Shown here piece after piece: positions 16,398-24,620 of a stretch of 64,000 bases of DNA; position 1 is the stretch's first letter; the number at the start of each line of letters is the position of its first letter. Source of the DNA: Anaerolineae bacterium (GTDB taxonomy: Bacteria > Chloroflexota > Anaerolineae > Aggregatilineales > Phototrophicaceae); contig JAUZRW010000039.1 in the NCBI GenBank assembly GCA_030950085.1, positions 51,248 to 115,247 on the forward strand. Direction: 5' to 3'. The notes under the pieces are model-generated. The model did no database searches, was not told the DNA's origin, and was given only the letters and a program-made list of their open reading frames with translations. The position numbers were made by a program, and so were the translations under genes.

Positions 16398-18476
16398 ATG
16401 ACAGCTATAACAGCATTTGCGCGTCGCTTGATGCGTATCAATGAAAAAGTAACACAGACAAATACCCCTAGAGCGATATTTGGGTCAAGCGGCGATTTGC
16501 CACAATCAATTATTGCAAGACCACCGTATCGAATTGGCTTATGGCCTTGTGTCAGCAGCGAGAATCCAGAATTCGCAATGGGCTTATGGGTCATTTTGGC
16601 ACACTTGCTTGAGCGTTGGCGCGATATACAGGTGTATCGACTGTTTGTGATGTTAACAGGCGAGCCAGATGATTTTGATTGGTCGATAGAACAATCACAG
16701 TTTAAGGTTGATGATTGGGCTGTTGAAGCGTTAGATGAAAATATTGCGATATGGGGCAGTCTGAAAAAAATAGATGAAAAATGGGAATTAAAAATTTTCA
16801 TTGAGAATGATTTGCTAACAGGTGAGGAGGATGAGCCAGTAGAGCTGGTCTTTACAAACGATAGACTCGCTGATTTTATGGGGCAAGTAATCACCATATC
16901 GGAGAAAATAGCTAAAACTGTTGAAGCTGAACGAATCGATGAAACTGAACCTGTATTCAGTACAGATAAATTACCCGATGAATCTTTGTTGAAACCACTG
17001 CTATTAAAACTGCTTCATTGGGATGTGCAATTACTCACGAGTTTATGGGGTGTCGAGTTAGAAGATGAGGATATTGAAGATGATTTTGAGGAATTGTTAG
17101 AAGCAGGGAAACCTATTCAACATGGTGTAGCGGCTTGGGCAATATCCAAAGCAGTCGCTCATACTATGTTGCCGGGGTATACCATTGTCGGCGATTTACT
17201 GGTAAGAAGGGTAGATGAAGTGCTGAAAACTTTCCCAGACAGTCCGCTACCAGCGCCACTGTTGGCTATGGCTATCCATCGCATGGGAAATGTGCAAGAA
17301 GCCTACAAATTGCTTGAAGATGATGTTAAGGCACATCCAAATTCTGTTGCTAGTCGGTTGAAACTTGCGGAATTATATGCCGTAGGTGGGCGCTTAGATG
17401 AATCTCTAGAACGTTTTCAGGCGGCTATTGAAGAAGGGGTAACAAGTGGTCACTTGTATCGTTCTTATGGCAATGTATTACTCGCTGCCGACCAGTACGG
17501 TACAGATATTGAATATTTTGTCTTGATTGATATTGAAGATTTTGATGAAGACGAAGCCATTTGGGAAGCAATTGAGGCTTACAACAACGCATTAAAGGTG
17601 AATCCCACTGATGCGCGTGTACTCTATACTAAGTTGTTACAGATGCTCTATGTAGAGGCTGATGATGACCTTATCTGGGCAGATTTCAAGCAGTTACTTA
17701 TGCTAGATAACACAGGTGAGTACATCCGTGATGTGATTGAAAGTATGTATGAGATTGAAGATATCCAACCGGGGATCGATGCGATTATTTCCATGGCGAA
17801 AGAGAAGGGTGAGCGATTTGACCTCTTCATCAATTTAGCATCATTGTATATTGTTGATGAGAATAGTACAGATGCCAAAGCCTATCTCGAAAAAGCAAAA
17901 TCTATGACAGATTCAAACGATAAACTGGCAGATATTGAGCATTTGTTATTATCAACACATTATCCTGAATTTGACTACAAGTTTGGCGAACTAGAAGCAA
18001 TTGTCAGTGCTGGCAACAACTTAAGTACCGAAGATGTTGATTTCTTAGAAGAGGTCTCTGAAAAAGCACCCCATTTAATCAAAGCCCATTTAATGCTCGC
18101 CCGTGCTTATCACGCATGGGGTGATAAAGATGACGCATTGGAAGTGCTGCTTGATACACAAGAGAAATTGCCTGATAATCCGGCTGTAATTGATATGCTG
18201 GCAAAAATTCTCTGGGAATCCGATGAACGGAAATTAGCATTTGAGTATTTGAATAAGGGCTTAACCGCTAATCCGTTTAATGTGCCATTGCTTGTACGAA
18301 CGGGACGATACCTTTTTGATGATGAACAATTGACAATAGCACGGGCTTATTTAGGGCGTGCCGAAGAAATTGCCCCTCAAGACCCAATTTTGCAGGATGT
18401 TCGTAGTTACATTGCGCGTAAAGTGGCAGAAAACCCCGAATTGGCGCGTAAAATGGCGAAAGATACCGATGAATAA
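16398..18476 (+). CDS. Tetratricopeptide-repeat protein, acidic
   Basis: The product is 692 residues, with GAGG upstream of the ATG. There is no signal peptide, so it is cytoplasmic. The N-terminal ~200 residues form an unassigned acidic domain. From about 255 onward there are TPR-like helical pairs, for example NVQEAYKLLEDDVKAHPNS, RLDESLERFQAAIEEG, AIEAYNNALKVNP and RKLAFEYLNKGLTANP. TPR arrays act as protein-binding scaffolds; nothing points to a specific partner. It converges with yigZ with only 6 bases between the stops. Confidence 0.75.
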   Translation: MTAITAFARRLMRINEKVTQTNTPRAIFGSSGDLPQSIIARPPYRIGLWPCVSSENPEFAMGLWVILAHLLERWRDIQVYRLFVMLTGEPDDFDWSIEQSQFKVDDWAVEALDENIAIWGSLKKIDEKWELKIFIENDLLTGEEDEPVELVFTNDRLADFMGQVITISEKIAKTVEAERIDETEPVFSTDKLPDESLLKPLLLKLLHWDVQLLTSLWGVELEDEDIEDDFEELLEAGKPIQHGVAAWAISKAVAHTMLPGYTIVGDLLVRRVDEVLKTFPDSPLPAPLLAMAIHRMGNVQEAYKLLEDDVKAHPNSVASRLKLAELYAVGGRLDESLERFQAAIEEGVTSGHLYRSYGNVLLAADQYGTDIEYFVLIDIEDFDEDEAIWEAIEAYNNALKVNPTDARVLYTKLLQMLYVEADDDLIWADFKQLLMLDNTGEYIRDVIESMYEIEDIQPGIDAIISMAKEKGERFDLFINLASLYIVDENSTDAKAYLEKAKSMTDSNDKLADIEHLLLSTHYPEFDYKFGELEAIVSAGNNLSTEDVDFLEEVSEKAPHLIKAHLMLARAYHAWGDKDDALEVLLDTQEKLPDNPAVIDMLAKILWESDERKLAFEYLNKGLTANPFNVPLLVRTGRYLFDDEQLTIARAYLGRAEEIAPQDPILQDVRSYIARKVAENPELARKMAKDTDE

Positions 18477-18482
18477 CAAAGA

Positions 18483-19106
18483 TTAATCATCCAATCTTGC
18501 TAGTAGAATTGGCTCAACCTGACCAGCTGTTAGGTTCGTCAATTCTACTTCAAATGATTCTACATCTTCCTCAAGGAACGTCACAATAAGGGAAACATCT
18601 CCTGCAAATATCTCATCATCTATAGCTGCATCAAAATTTGATATTAAGTGTTTAACAGGTTCATAATGTGTGTAGGCGACATCCATGCCCAGTTGAACTT
18701 TTGCGGCTTTTATTTCCGTTTCGAGACTAGCAAGTGCTGTTTTTGCTGATTCGGTGTAAGCTCGAACCAATCCACCTGTGCCGAGTTTTGTCCCACCGAA
18801 ATAACGTGTCGTGACAAGTACAATATCGCCAATATCACTCCCCCGTAAAATGGAAAGAGTCGGTGGACCGGCTGTGCCGGAAGGTTCACCATCATCGCTC
18901 ATGCCTTCTGTAACGCTGTTTCCATATCCTGCTCGAAAAGCATAAACATGATGCGAAGCATTGGGCATCTCAGAACGAATAGCTTGGACAAATTTTCGCG
19001 CCAATTCTGGTGTATCAGCACGATTTACAGTAGTGATAAAACGAGAGTTTATCACTACAATTTCGCTTTGATGTTGTCCAATAGGGCGTTTGTACTTATC
19101 GCTCAT
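18483..19106 (-). CDS. yigZ: YigZ/IMPACT family protein (UPF0029)
   Basis: The product is 207 residues with the complete family signature: SRFI near the start, NASHHVYAF, EGMSDDGEPSGTAGPP, and VTTRYFGGTKLGTGGLVRAY. A C-terminal ferredoxin-like domain follows (about 140-205). IMPACT/YigZ proteins are implicated in translation-related control; the biochemical role in bacteria is not settled. Its start overlaps the stop of the P-loop ATPase gene upstream by 4 bases, so the two are co-translated. Confidence 0.9.
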   Translation of the reverse strand: MSDKYKRPIGQHQSEIVVINSRFITTVNRADTPELARKFVQAIRSEMPNASHHVYAFRAGYGNSVTEGMSDDGEPSGTAGPPTLSILRGSDIGDIVLVTTRYFGGTKLGTGGLVRAYTESAKTALASLETEIKAAKVQLGMDVAYTHYEPVKHLISNFDAAIDDEIFAGDVSLIVTFLEEDVESFEVELTNLTAGQVEPILLARLDD

Positions 19107-20212
19107 GGTCGCAGAATGACTTTTTGAATATAAGAATAGAATACAGGCGGTTGTATGTGCAAAGATTGACGTTGATGGTCAACAAGTAGCAAGCGTTTTT
19201 GAACGAGGAGGGCAACTGCGCGTTCTGCCTCAGCATTACTATCTTCTACTTTTTGCCGTGCTACAAACTTCAAAACTTGCTGTTCAATATCTGTTAGGCT
19301 TTTCCAGATTGTTTCACATTCCGCTTGAACAGGGCGACGTGATGCCAACTTATCAACCAAAAATTGGCTGTCAATGTCATTCGGGGCAACATTGCCCAAC
19401 CACTCTAAAGAACGAAAGCCAGCGCGTAAAATACCAGCATAACGACCACTTGCACGCAGCAAGAATTCTATAGCATGATTTGAGATATTCTGCTGTGGAT
19501 TTCGCTGAACAAGACGGTCAACCATCGCTTGGGCATCGACAGAATTGTATGGTCCCACATAGTAGACATTATCTGTAAACAATTCAGTGAATGGCTCAAC
19601 TAGCAATTCAGGCAAGCCCATCTTTTCGACCATTACAGGTATTGGTTCACGCGAGAATGCCAAAAATGACAATCGACTTTTGTGATTATCCCTTAAACCA
19701 CGTAATGTCTGGAAGAATTTTGGCGGCATTTGACGGAACAATTCTTCAAATTCATCAAACATAAATACTAATTGAATACCGCGCCGTAGGAAAAATTCTA
19801 ATCCTAGCTCAAAGTATCGTAATCCCATATAAGCATAGAGTGGATTTGTACCATCTTGTAATGCTTGATACACATCAATGAAAGAACTGACTTCGCTACC
19901 CAATACATCAAATGGATAAAAACTGAGGTATAATCGGTGCATCATTAATTCATAGCCAGCCCAGCATCGTATTTGTTCAGTTTCACCACTGTCTATAGGA
20001 CCAAGCAAATTTGGATCAATCATGATGGGCTTGAAGTTCTTCGCACGGTCTCCCATGAAATGAACCTGAACATCCTCATCAGCTAAATGTTGTAATAAAT
20101 TTGATTTACCTACGCTGCCAACCCCCACAAGTGAGCAAGATTCTGATGCTTGCCAGCGCTGCATCACATAATTAACTTCTTCTTTACGAAAATGAAGTGG
20201 ATTTTTTCTCAT
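19103..20212 (-). CDS. AAA-type P-loop ATPase of unknown role
   Basis: The product is 369 residues. The Walker A motif is GVGSVGKSNLL near residue 30 and the Walker B motif is QLVFMFDEFEEL near residue 150. A sensor-like SFLAFSREP follows, with a helical C-terminus containing a likely winged-helix segment (SLTDIEQQVLKFVARQ). The overall plan resembles Orc1/Cdc6- or STAND-like single ATPases that recruit a partner. It is coupled to yigZ by a 4-base overlap, but no effector domain is seen. It could regulate translation or be a stress/defence NTPase; neither is supported directly. Confidence 0.65.
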   Translation of the reverse strand: MRKNPLHFRKEEVNYVMQRWQASESCSLVGVGSVGKSNLLQHLADEDVQVHFMGDRAKNFKPIMIDPNLLGPIDSGETEQIRCWAGYELMMHRLYLSFYPFDVLGSEVSSFIDVYQALQDGTNPLYAYMGLRYFELGLEFFLRRGIQLVFMFDEFEELFRQMPPKFFQTLRGLRDNHKSRLSFLAFSREPIPVMVEKMGLPELLVEPFTELFTDNVYYVGPYNSVDAQAMVDRLVQRNPQQNISNHAIEFLLRASGRYAGILRAGFRSLEWLGNVAPNDIDSQFLVDKLASRRPVQAECETIWKSLTDIEQQVLKFVARQKVEDSNAEAERAVALLVQKRLLLVDHQRQSLHIQPPVFYSYIQKVILRP

Positions 20213-20284
20213 ATGTCCAGACCTTCTAGCCCCACATTCTTTAATAGCCTAAATGATAACAATTTTTAGTATAGTTCAAGTGTT

Positions 20285-20311
20285 TCAAATATGGAAATTG
20301 AAAATATTTGA
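20285..20311. promoter_or_regulatory. Inverted repeat upstream of the ATPase gene
   Basis: TCAAATAT and ATATTTGA form a perfect 8-bp inverted repeat with an 11-base spacer in the 219-bp gap between the ATPase start and the recombinase stop. It may be a regulator site, and the rest of this AT-rich gap holds no gene I can see. Confidence 0.3.
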
Positions 20312-20431
20312 GATTTTTGCGGCACTAGCGAAGCAAAGTCTTCAAGCATTATTACTTGCGATAAGTTCGTTTTAGTGATTTGATATTCATTTCATGATTT
20401 TGTAGCACAAAATTGTATTCGCCTGTTAATT

Positions 20432-21343
20432 TCAATCTAGGCTATCGTCTAGGCTATCCACCATCGCATCATTATCAATATCTTGTAAATGTTCAATATA
20501 AATGAGGGTGATTCGTGGGTCTTTGTGTTGCAAGTGTTTTTGCACATCTCTCAAATCGCCGTTATTAGCCAATACTTTCAATGCGCTAGTATGGCGTAAT
20601 GAATGTGCCGTAATGTGATGCAAATTTGCTTCTTTCGCTCGCTTGACAATCATATTTGTGATAGCCGTTCTCGAAAATTTACCCGTCTCATTTTTGCGGC
20701 TAGGGGCAAAAAGATAGTCAGTTTCTGAAACTAATCCTCTATCCTCAAGATATGCCTTTATCGCCGCAAATGTGTTGTTGCCGATTTTTTTAAGCTGGCT
20801 TGTCCCACCTTTATTTTTGTAGCGTAGGTAGTAAAAACCATTACGTTGAACAATATCCTTGATTCTGGCATCAGCGATTGCTGAAACCCGAACTCCTGTA
20901 GAGATAAGCAAACGAATAACGGCGTAATCTCGTAAACCATTTTTACCCTTCAAATTAATTGATTTGAGCAATTTCGCATCCTGATTTGTTGCAGGGTTCA
21001 GCATTGTTGTTTTGCCATATGGCTCAACCTTCATTCTCTTAATGCCGTTCATTGGGTTACTTGCTAAATGCCCATTCTCGACACAATAGTTAAAAAAAGA
21101 CGAAATGGCTGAGAGATTATTATTGATAGTGGCGTTACTGTACTCTTTTTCAATGAGATAATCCCGATAATTGATGCAATCTTGTTTGCTCATGTCTGTG
21201 ATATCTTTCCCGTAGACAGATGCCGCAAAATTGCGAATGGTTCTGTCATAGGCTAATTGCGTTTTTTTGCTTGTGAGATTAGTAATCCATTCCATGTACA
21301 AATCTCTAGCAATTACTTTTGTATCTAATTGTTTTTCGCTCAT
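20432..21343 (-). CDS. Tyrosine recombinase (phage-integrase/Xer family)
   Basis: The product is about 303 residues from the ATG at 21343; the frame extends to 21400 but would cross a near-palindrome. There is an N-terminal SAM-like core-binding domain (YMEWITNLTSKKTQLAYDRTIRNF). The catalytic domain has Arg in STGVRVSAIADA, the beta-hairpin Lys in YKNKGGT, HSLRHTSALKVL (H-x-x-R) and the Tyr nucleophile in TLIYIEHL. The set is complete, so it should be active. No phage, transposase or cassette genes adjoin it. It is an orphan XerC/D-like or element-derived recombinase in an AT-rich pocket. Confidence 0.85.
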   Translation of the reverse strand: MSEKQLDTKVIARDLYMEWITNLTSKKTQLAYDRTIRNFAASVYGKDITDMSKQDCINYRDYLIEKEYSNATINNNLSAISSFFNYCVENGHLASNPMNGIKRMKVEPYGKTTMLNPATNQDAKLLKSINLKGKNGLRDYAVIRLLISTGVRVSAIADARIKDIVQRNGFYYLRYKNKGGTSQLKKIGNNTFAAIKAYLEDRGLVSETDYLFAPSRKNETGKFSRTAITNMIVKRAKEANLHHITAHSLRHTSALKVLANNGDLRDVQKHLQHKDPRITLIYIEHLQDIDNDAMVDSLDDSLD

Positions 21344-21379
21344 TCTTCTACAATTCCGTATCTGGACAGGTATAAAACC

Positions 21380-21416
21380 CACTAAGTGACTAAATACCAT
21401 ATTATGTCACTTAATG
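21380..21416. promoter_or_regulatory. 37-bp near-palindrome before the recombinase gene
   Basis: The arms CACTAAGTGAC and GTCACTTAATG are inverted copies (10 of 11 bases) around a 15-base AT-rich centre that itself contains AATA/TATT. It lies 37 bases upstream of the recombinase ATG. The size and dyad symmetry suit a Xer/integrase core site or an autoregulatory operator. The arm spacing is larger than the usual 6-8 bp of Xer sites, so an operator is at least as likely. Confidence 0.5.
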
Positions 21417-21597
21417 AATTGTGTCAAATAAATGGACGGGAAAAAGAGAAATACCAAAAAAACAATTTGGTTTCATTATCCGGAAATGATGGGAATAGAA
21501 AAAGCGCGTATCAAATTCATAAAATGCGCTAATTGAACAAATGCTTCAAAGTGAAAAAGTGTGTTTTTCTTTTTTTCATATGCCCTACCCCAAACAA

Positions 21598-21628
21598 AAC
21601 GCTCCCGACAGTGTGTGTCAGAAGCGTT
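21598..21628 (-). terminator. Terminator of the binding-protein gene
   Basis: On the minus strand the 13-base arms (beginning AACGCTTCTGACA) pair at 11 of 13 positions around a 5-base loop, and the 3' side runs into TTTTGTTT. It follows the stop of the gene at 21700. Confidence 0.7.
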
Positions 21629-21699
21629 CTGCCGAATCTTTAATTTGAACGTCGAGAATTTTCTGAGTTATTGTGCCTCATAATCCTCGTGAGAAAGTC

Positions 21700-22800
21700 T
21701 TATTCACCACCCGGAGTCAAAGTTACTTCGACACGTTCCCAATCTTCACCTGTTAAATCCACATCAGCATCACGTTCTTGTAAAATTGCTAACGCTTGTT
21801 CAACCAGGTCTGTGCGGAAGGCATCCATTGAAGGTTCTTCAGTGATGACAGCACCATCTATTGCAACTACAACAGTCTGATTCCATGAATCTTCGTTCAT
21901 CACGCCAATACCGTCAGGTGAAGGCCAAATCAAGCCGTTGATTTCATTGAGTTGCCATGTCTGATGACTTTCGCCCAAAGTTGAGCCGTTATCAAGAACA
22001 ACTTCTACACAATCATCGGGATTATCGCGGCAGAACAACCAGCCACGAATCGCACCCACGAGGAAGCTGACAGCAATTTCTTCATTGCCCTCTTCTGCCA
22101 GCCATTCTGCATTGGCAAAAACATGGTCTTGCAACATTGCTGTGCCGACATTGTTCCAGTCAATCACATTCAAATCTTCTGGTTGATACAATTCGCCTGT
22201 ATCAGGATTAACTTGCTCCAGCACTTGTGCATATTCGTTATAAATCATGGCTTGCGCTGCATCAACTTCGCCATTCAACAACAAGGACATATCAAATGGC
22301 TGTTGCACAACAGTGACGGCATCAGTATCTTCGGGGTCAACGCCAGCCAAACGCATCGCTGCGAATAGCTCATGCTCATTACCAAAGCCCCACGTTCCAA
22401 TCGTCATACCTTCAAAATCTTCAACCGATTCAATGCCCGTGTCCACAAAAGAAACTTGTAGTGTGCCACTGCGTTGGAAAATCTGTGCGATGTTGACAAG
22501 ATTCACACCCTGCTCATTGGATTGTAGCACTTTAGGAACCCATGCAATGCCAAATTCTGCGCCGCCGGATGCGACAACTTGCTGCGGCACAATTTCAACC
22601 GCCCCTTCAAGAATGGTGACATCAAGCCCTTCTTCCTCCCAGAAACCTTGGTCAAGAGCCGCGAAATAACCAGCAAATTGTGATTGTGCGACCCATTGCA
22701 ACTGAAGACTCACCGGAGTCAAGTCTTGTGCCATCACACCACTGAGGCTACCCAAAAGCAGCACTAGCACGATGAATAAACCGAACCGTTTTGTACTCAT
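21700..22800 (-). CDS. NMT1/THI5-like ABC substrate-binding protein
   Basis: The product is 366 residues with a signal peptide ending near VMAQ. The mature start VSLQLQWVAQSQFAGYFAALDQGFWEEEGL is the typical opening of the NMT1/THI5/SsuA binding-protein fold. It also has GAEFGIAW, the inter-domain hinge GMTIGTWGFGNE, and AQAMIYNEYAQVL. These proteins bind sulfonates, thiamine precursors or pyrimidines. It is the last gene of a four-gene transporter set on the minus strand. The adjacent pyrimidine/ureide degradation genes make a pyrimidine or related ring the best guess for the ligand. Confidence 0.85.
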   Translation of the reverse strand: MSTKRFGLFIVLVLLLGSLSGVMAQDLTPVSLQLQWVAQSQFAGYFAALDQGFWEEEGLDVTILEGAVEIVPQQVVASGGAEFGIAWVPKVLQSNEQGVNLVNIAQIFQRSGTLQVSFVDTGIESVEDFEGMTIGTWGFGNEHELFAAMRLAGVDPEDTDAVTVVQQPFDMSLLLNGEVDAAQAMIYNEYAQVLEQVNPDTGELYQPEDLNVIDWNNVGTAMLQDHVFANAEWLAEEGNEEIAVSFLVGAIRGWLFCRDNPDDCVEVVLDNGSTLGESHQTWQLNEINGLIWPSPDGIGVMNEDSWNQTVVVAIDGAVITEEPSMDAFRTDLVEQALAILQERDADVDLTGEDWERVEVTLTPGGE

Positions 22801-22962
22801 AAAACAGCTTCCTTCCTATTTGAAATATATATAAATTTGAATACTTCAGGGACACTATTAAACATCCCATCTGTTCACAAAACTAAGTATAACCATAGTG
22901 ACAGCTTATGCCGAATAATTACAGCAGTTATTTTTACAGTCGCACTGAAAGTTTGTGTCAAT

Positions 22963-23811
22963 CTAATCGCTACTCTGCTCTGCTTGATGCCACGGCATAA
23001 ATATCCGTTCAGCAATCAGTACCGTAACATAAAACGATATGCCGATTAAGGAAGCCATCACAATCGCCGTCCATGCGCGTGCGAAATCAAAGCCTGATGC
23101 CTCCTGTGTGATAAATACACCTAGCGTTGCTCTTGGTCCACCAAAAAACTCGGCAACAACAGCGCCAATCAAACTCAGTGGGCTTGCAACTCGTAATGCG
23201 CTGAAAATATAAGGCAAGGCATTCGGGATACGTAAAGAGCGTAAAATCTTAAACGGACTCGCTGCGTAAGAGTGCATCAATTCTAATTCGTGTTCATCAA
23301 CCAATGTGAGTCCGCGTACCGTATTAATCATGGTTGGGAAAAATACAATAATAGAAACGATTGCCATCTTTGATACTGGATTGGTGATACCAAACCAATT
23401 ATTCATAATCGGCGCGAATGCAATAATCGGCACAGAATTTGCTGCAATCGCAAACGGCATCGTCGCTTCTGTGATGACTGTCCAGCGTGCAGTAATGAGA
23501 GCTACAAGAATCCCTGCACTACAACCGATAACCAAACCGCCCAATGCTTCGCGGAATGTTGCCCCTGTTGCCTCAAATAGTAGTGAGCGCGATTCAGAGT
23601 CGAGCAGCAGATTAATTTCTGTCATAAACCTGGAGCCAATTAAACTGGGTTTCGGTAGTAGAAATTGCTGAATATCAAATACTGTTACCAGTGATTCCCA
23701 AGCTAGTAATACCCCTACGGCAACCATAATTGTTGGCAGATAATAACGGACTGCCTTCATAAATTGTTCTGGAAAAGTAGCTTCTGAGATTGATTTAGAC
23801 TTTTCCATCAT
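22963..23811 (-). CDS. ABC permease, SsuC/ThiX type
   Basis: The product is 282 residues with about six transmembrane helices. The cytoplasmic-loop EAA motif ELELMHSYAASPFKILRSL...ALPYIF contacts the ATPase. It overlaps the ATPase stop by 4 bases (ATGA), and the binding-protein gene follows after 162 bases. It is one of two permeases in this system, which suggests a heterodimeric channel with the larger permease at 24621. Confidence 0.88.
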   Translation of the reverse strand: MMEKSKSISEATFPEQFMKAVRYYLPTIMVAVGVLLAWESLVTVFDIQQFLLPKPSLIGSRFMTEINLLLDSESRSLLFEATGATFREALGGLVIGCSAGILVALITARWTVITEATMPFAIAANSVPIIAFAPIMNNWFGITNPVSKMAIVSIIVFFPTMINTVRGLTLVDEHELELMHSYAASPFKILRSLRIPNALPYIFSALRVASPLSLIGAVVAEFFGGPRATLGVFITQEASGFDFARAWTAIVMASLIGISFYVTVLIAERIFMPWHQAEQSSD

Positions 23812-24608
23812 TCAACCTCATGTGCATCGCGCAACAATTCACGGACTTCTGTTACTGTTTGAAAGTATTGCGGCAGTTCACGGGTATCATTATCACGAGG
23901 GTATGGCAAGGTGTTGTTTACAATGTTTGTAATGCGTCCCGGACGTGGTGACATGACAACAATCCGGCTGCTGAGGAAAACTGCTTCCGAAATGCTGTGT
24001 GTGACAAATACCACCGTGACATTTGCAGTACGCCAAATTCGCAAAAGTTCCATATTCATGCGCTCACGGGTGAATTCGTCCAGCGCCCCAAACGGTTCAT
24101 CCATCAACAGTAATGAAGGTTCAAAAGCTAGGGCGCGTGCAATTGATACACGTTGCTGCATCCCACCGGATAGTTGCCAAGGATAATGTTTGCCAAACCC
24201 CTCCAACTCGACCATTTCTAGCATCTCCCTAGCCCGTTGTTGACGCACAGTATTTGGGTATCCCATTATTTCGAGAGGTAATTCGACATTCTTTTGAACA
24301 GACCGCCATTGATACAATGTCGCAGCCTGAAAAACCATACCATAATCACGGTCAAGGCGCGATTGATGCGGTGTTTTACCGTTGATATGTAATGTACCAC
24401 TTGTGGGTGTAATTAAATCAGCAATGAGACGCAGCAATGTAGATTTCCCACACCCTGAGGGTCCAATCAATGAGATAAACTCTCCGGGTTGTGCTGTTAG
24501 ATTGACATCCTCTAATGCCACAACCTCATTCTCAGTTTTGGGATTGAAGATTTTGTACACATTCTCTGCAAAAATAGCATGTTGTTCGTCATTTTTTACT
24601 TCTGCCAT
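23808..24608 (-). CDS. ABC transporter ATPase, SsuB/TauB type
   Basis: The product is 266 residues. It carries Walker A GPSGCGKSTLLR, Q-loop MVFQAATLYQW, signature LSGGMQQRVSIARAL, Walker B LLLMDEPFGALDE and the H-loop VTHSISEAVFL. It powers import with the flanking permeases. Its closest families are the nitrate/sulfonate/taurine ATPases that pair with NMT1/THI5-type binding proteins, as here. Confidence 0.92.
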   Translation of the reverse strand: MAEVKNDEQHAIFAENVYKIFNPKTENEVVALEDVNLTAQPGEFISLIGPSGCGKSTLLRLIADLITPTSGTLHINGKTPHQSRLDRDYGMVFQAATLYQWRSVQKNVELPLEIMGYPNTVRQQRAREMLEMVELEGFGKHYPWQLSGGMQQRVSIARALAFEPSLLLMDEPFGALDEFTRERMNMELLRIWRTANVTVVFVTHSISEAVFLSSRIVVMSPRPGRITNIVNNTLPYPRDNDTRELPQYFQTVTEVRELLRDAHEVE

Positions 24609-24620
24609 AAATAACCTATT

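Larger units (their letters stand above)
21344..21699. other. AT-rich gap between recombinase and binding-protein gene
   Basis: This 356-bp stretch contains no gene I can support. It holds the near-palindrome at 21380-21416, a homopolymer-rich section near 21430-21580, and the terminator at 21598-21628 for the binding-protein gene on the minus strand. Confidence 0.5.

Noticed and set aside
16310..16897. A 195-codon minus-strand frame over the start of the TPR gene
   Set aside because: It covers a strong terminator and the TPR start, and its composition is typical of antisense frames.
18483..20212. ATPase plus YigZ as an antiphage defence island
   Set aside because: Neither gene has an effector domain and YigZ is a widely conserved housekeeping family. 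There is no positive evidence for defence.
20432..21343. Prophage or insertion sequence around the recombinase
   Set aside because: No phage structural genes, transposase, or terminal repeats with target duplications were seen within the neighbouring few kilobases.
22801..22962. A TPP or other riboswitch before the NMT1/THI5-type gene
   Set aside because: The CTGAGA and ACCCTTTGAACCTG-like boxes of a TPP aptamer are not present on the minus strand.
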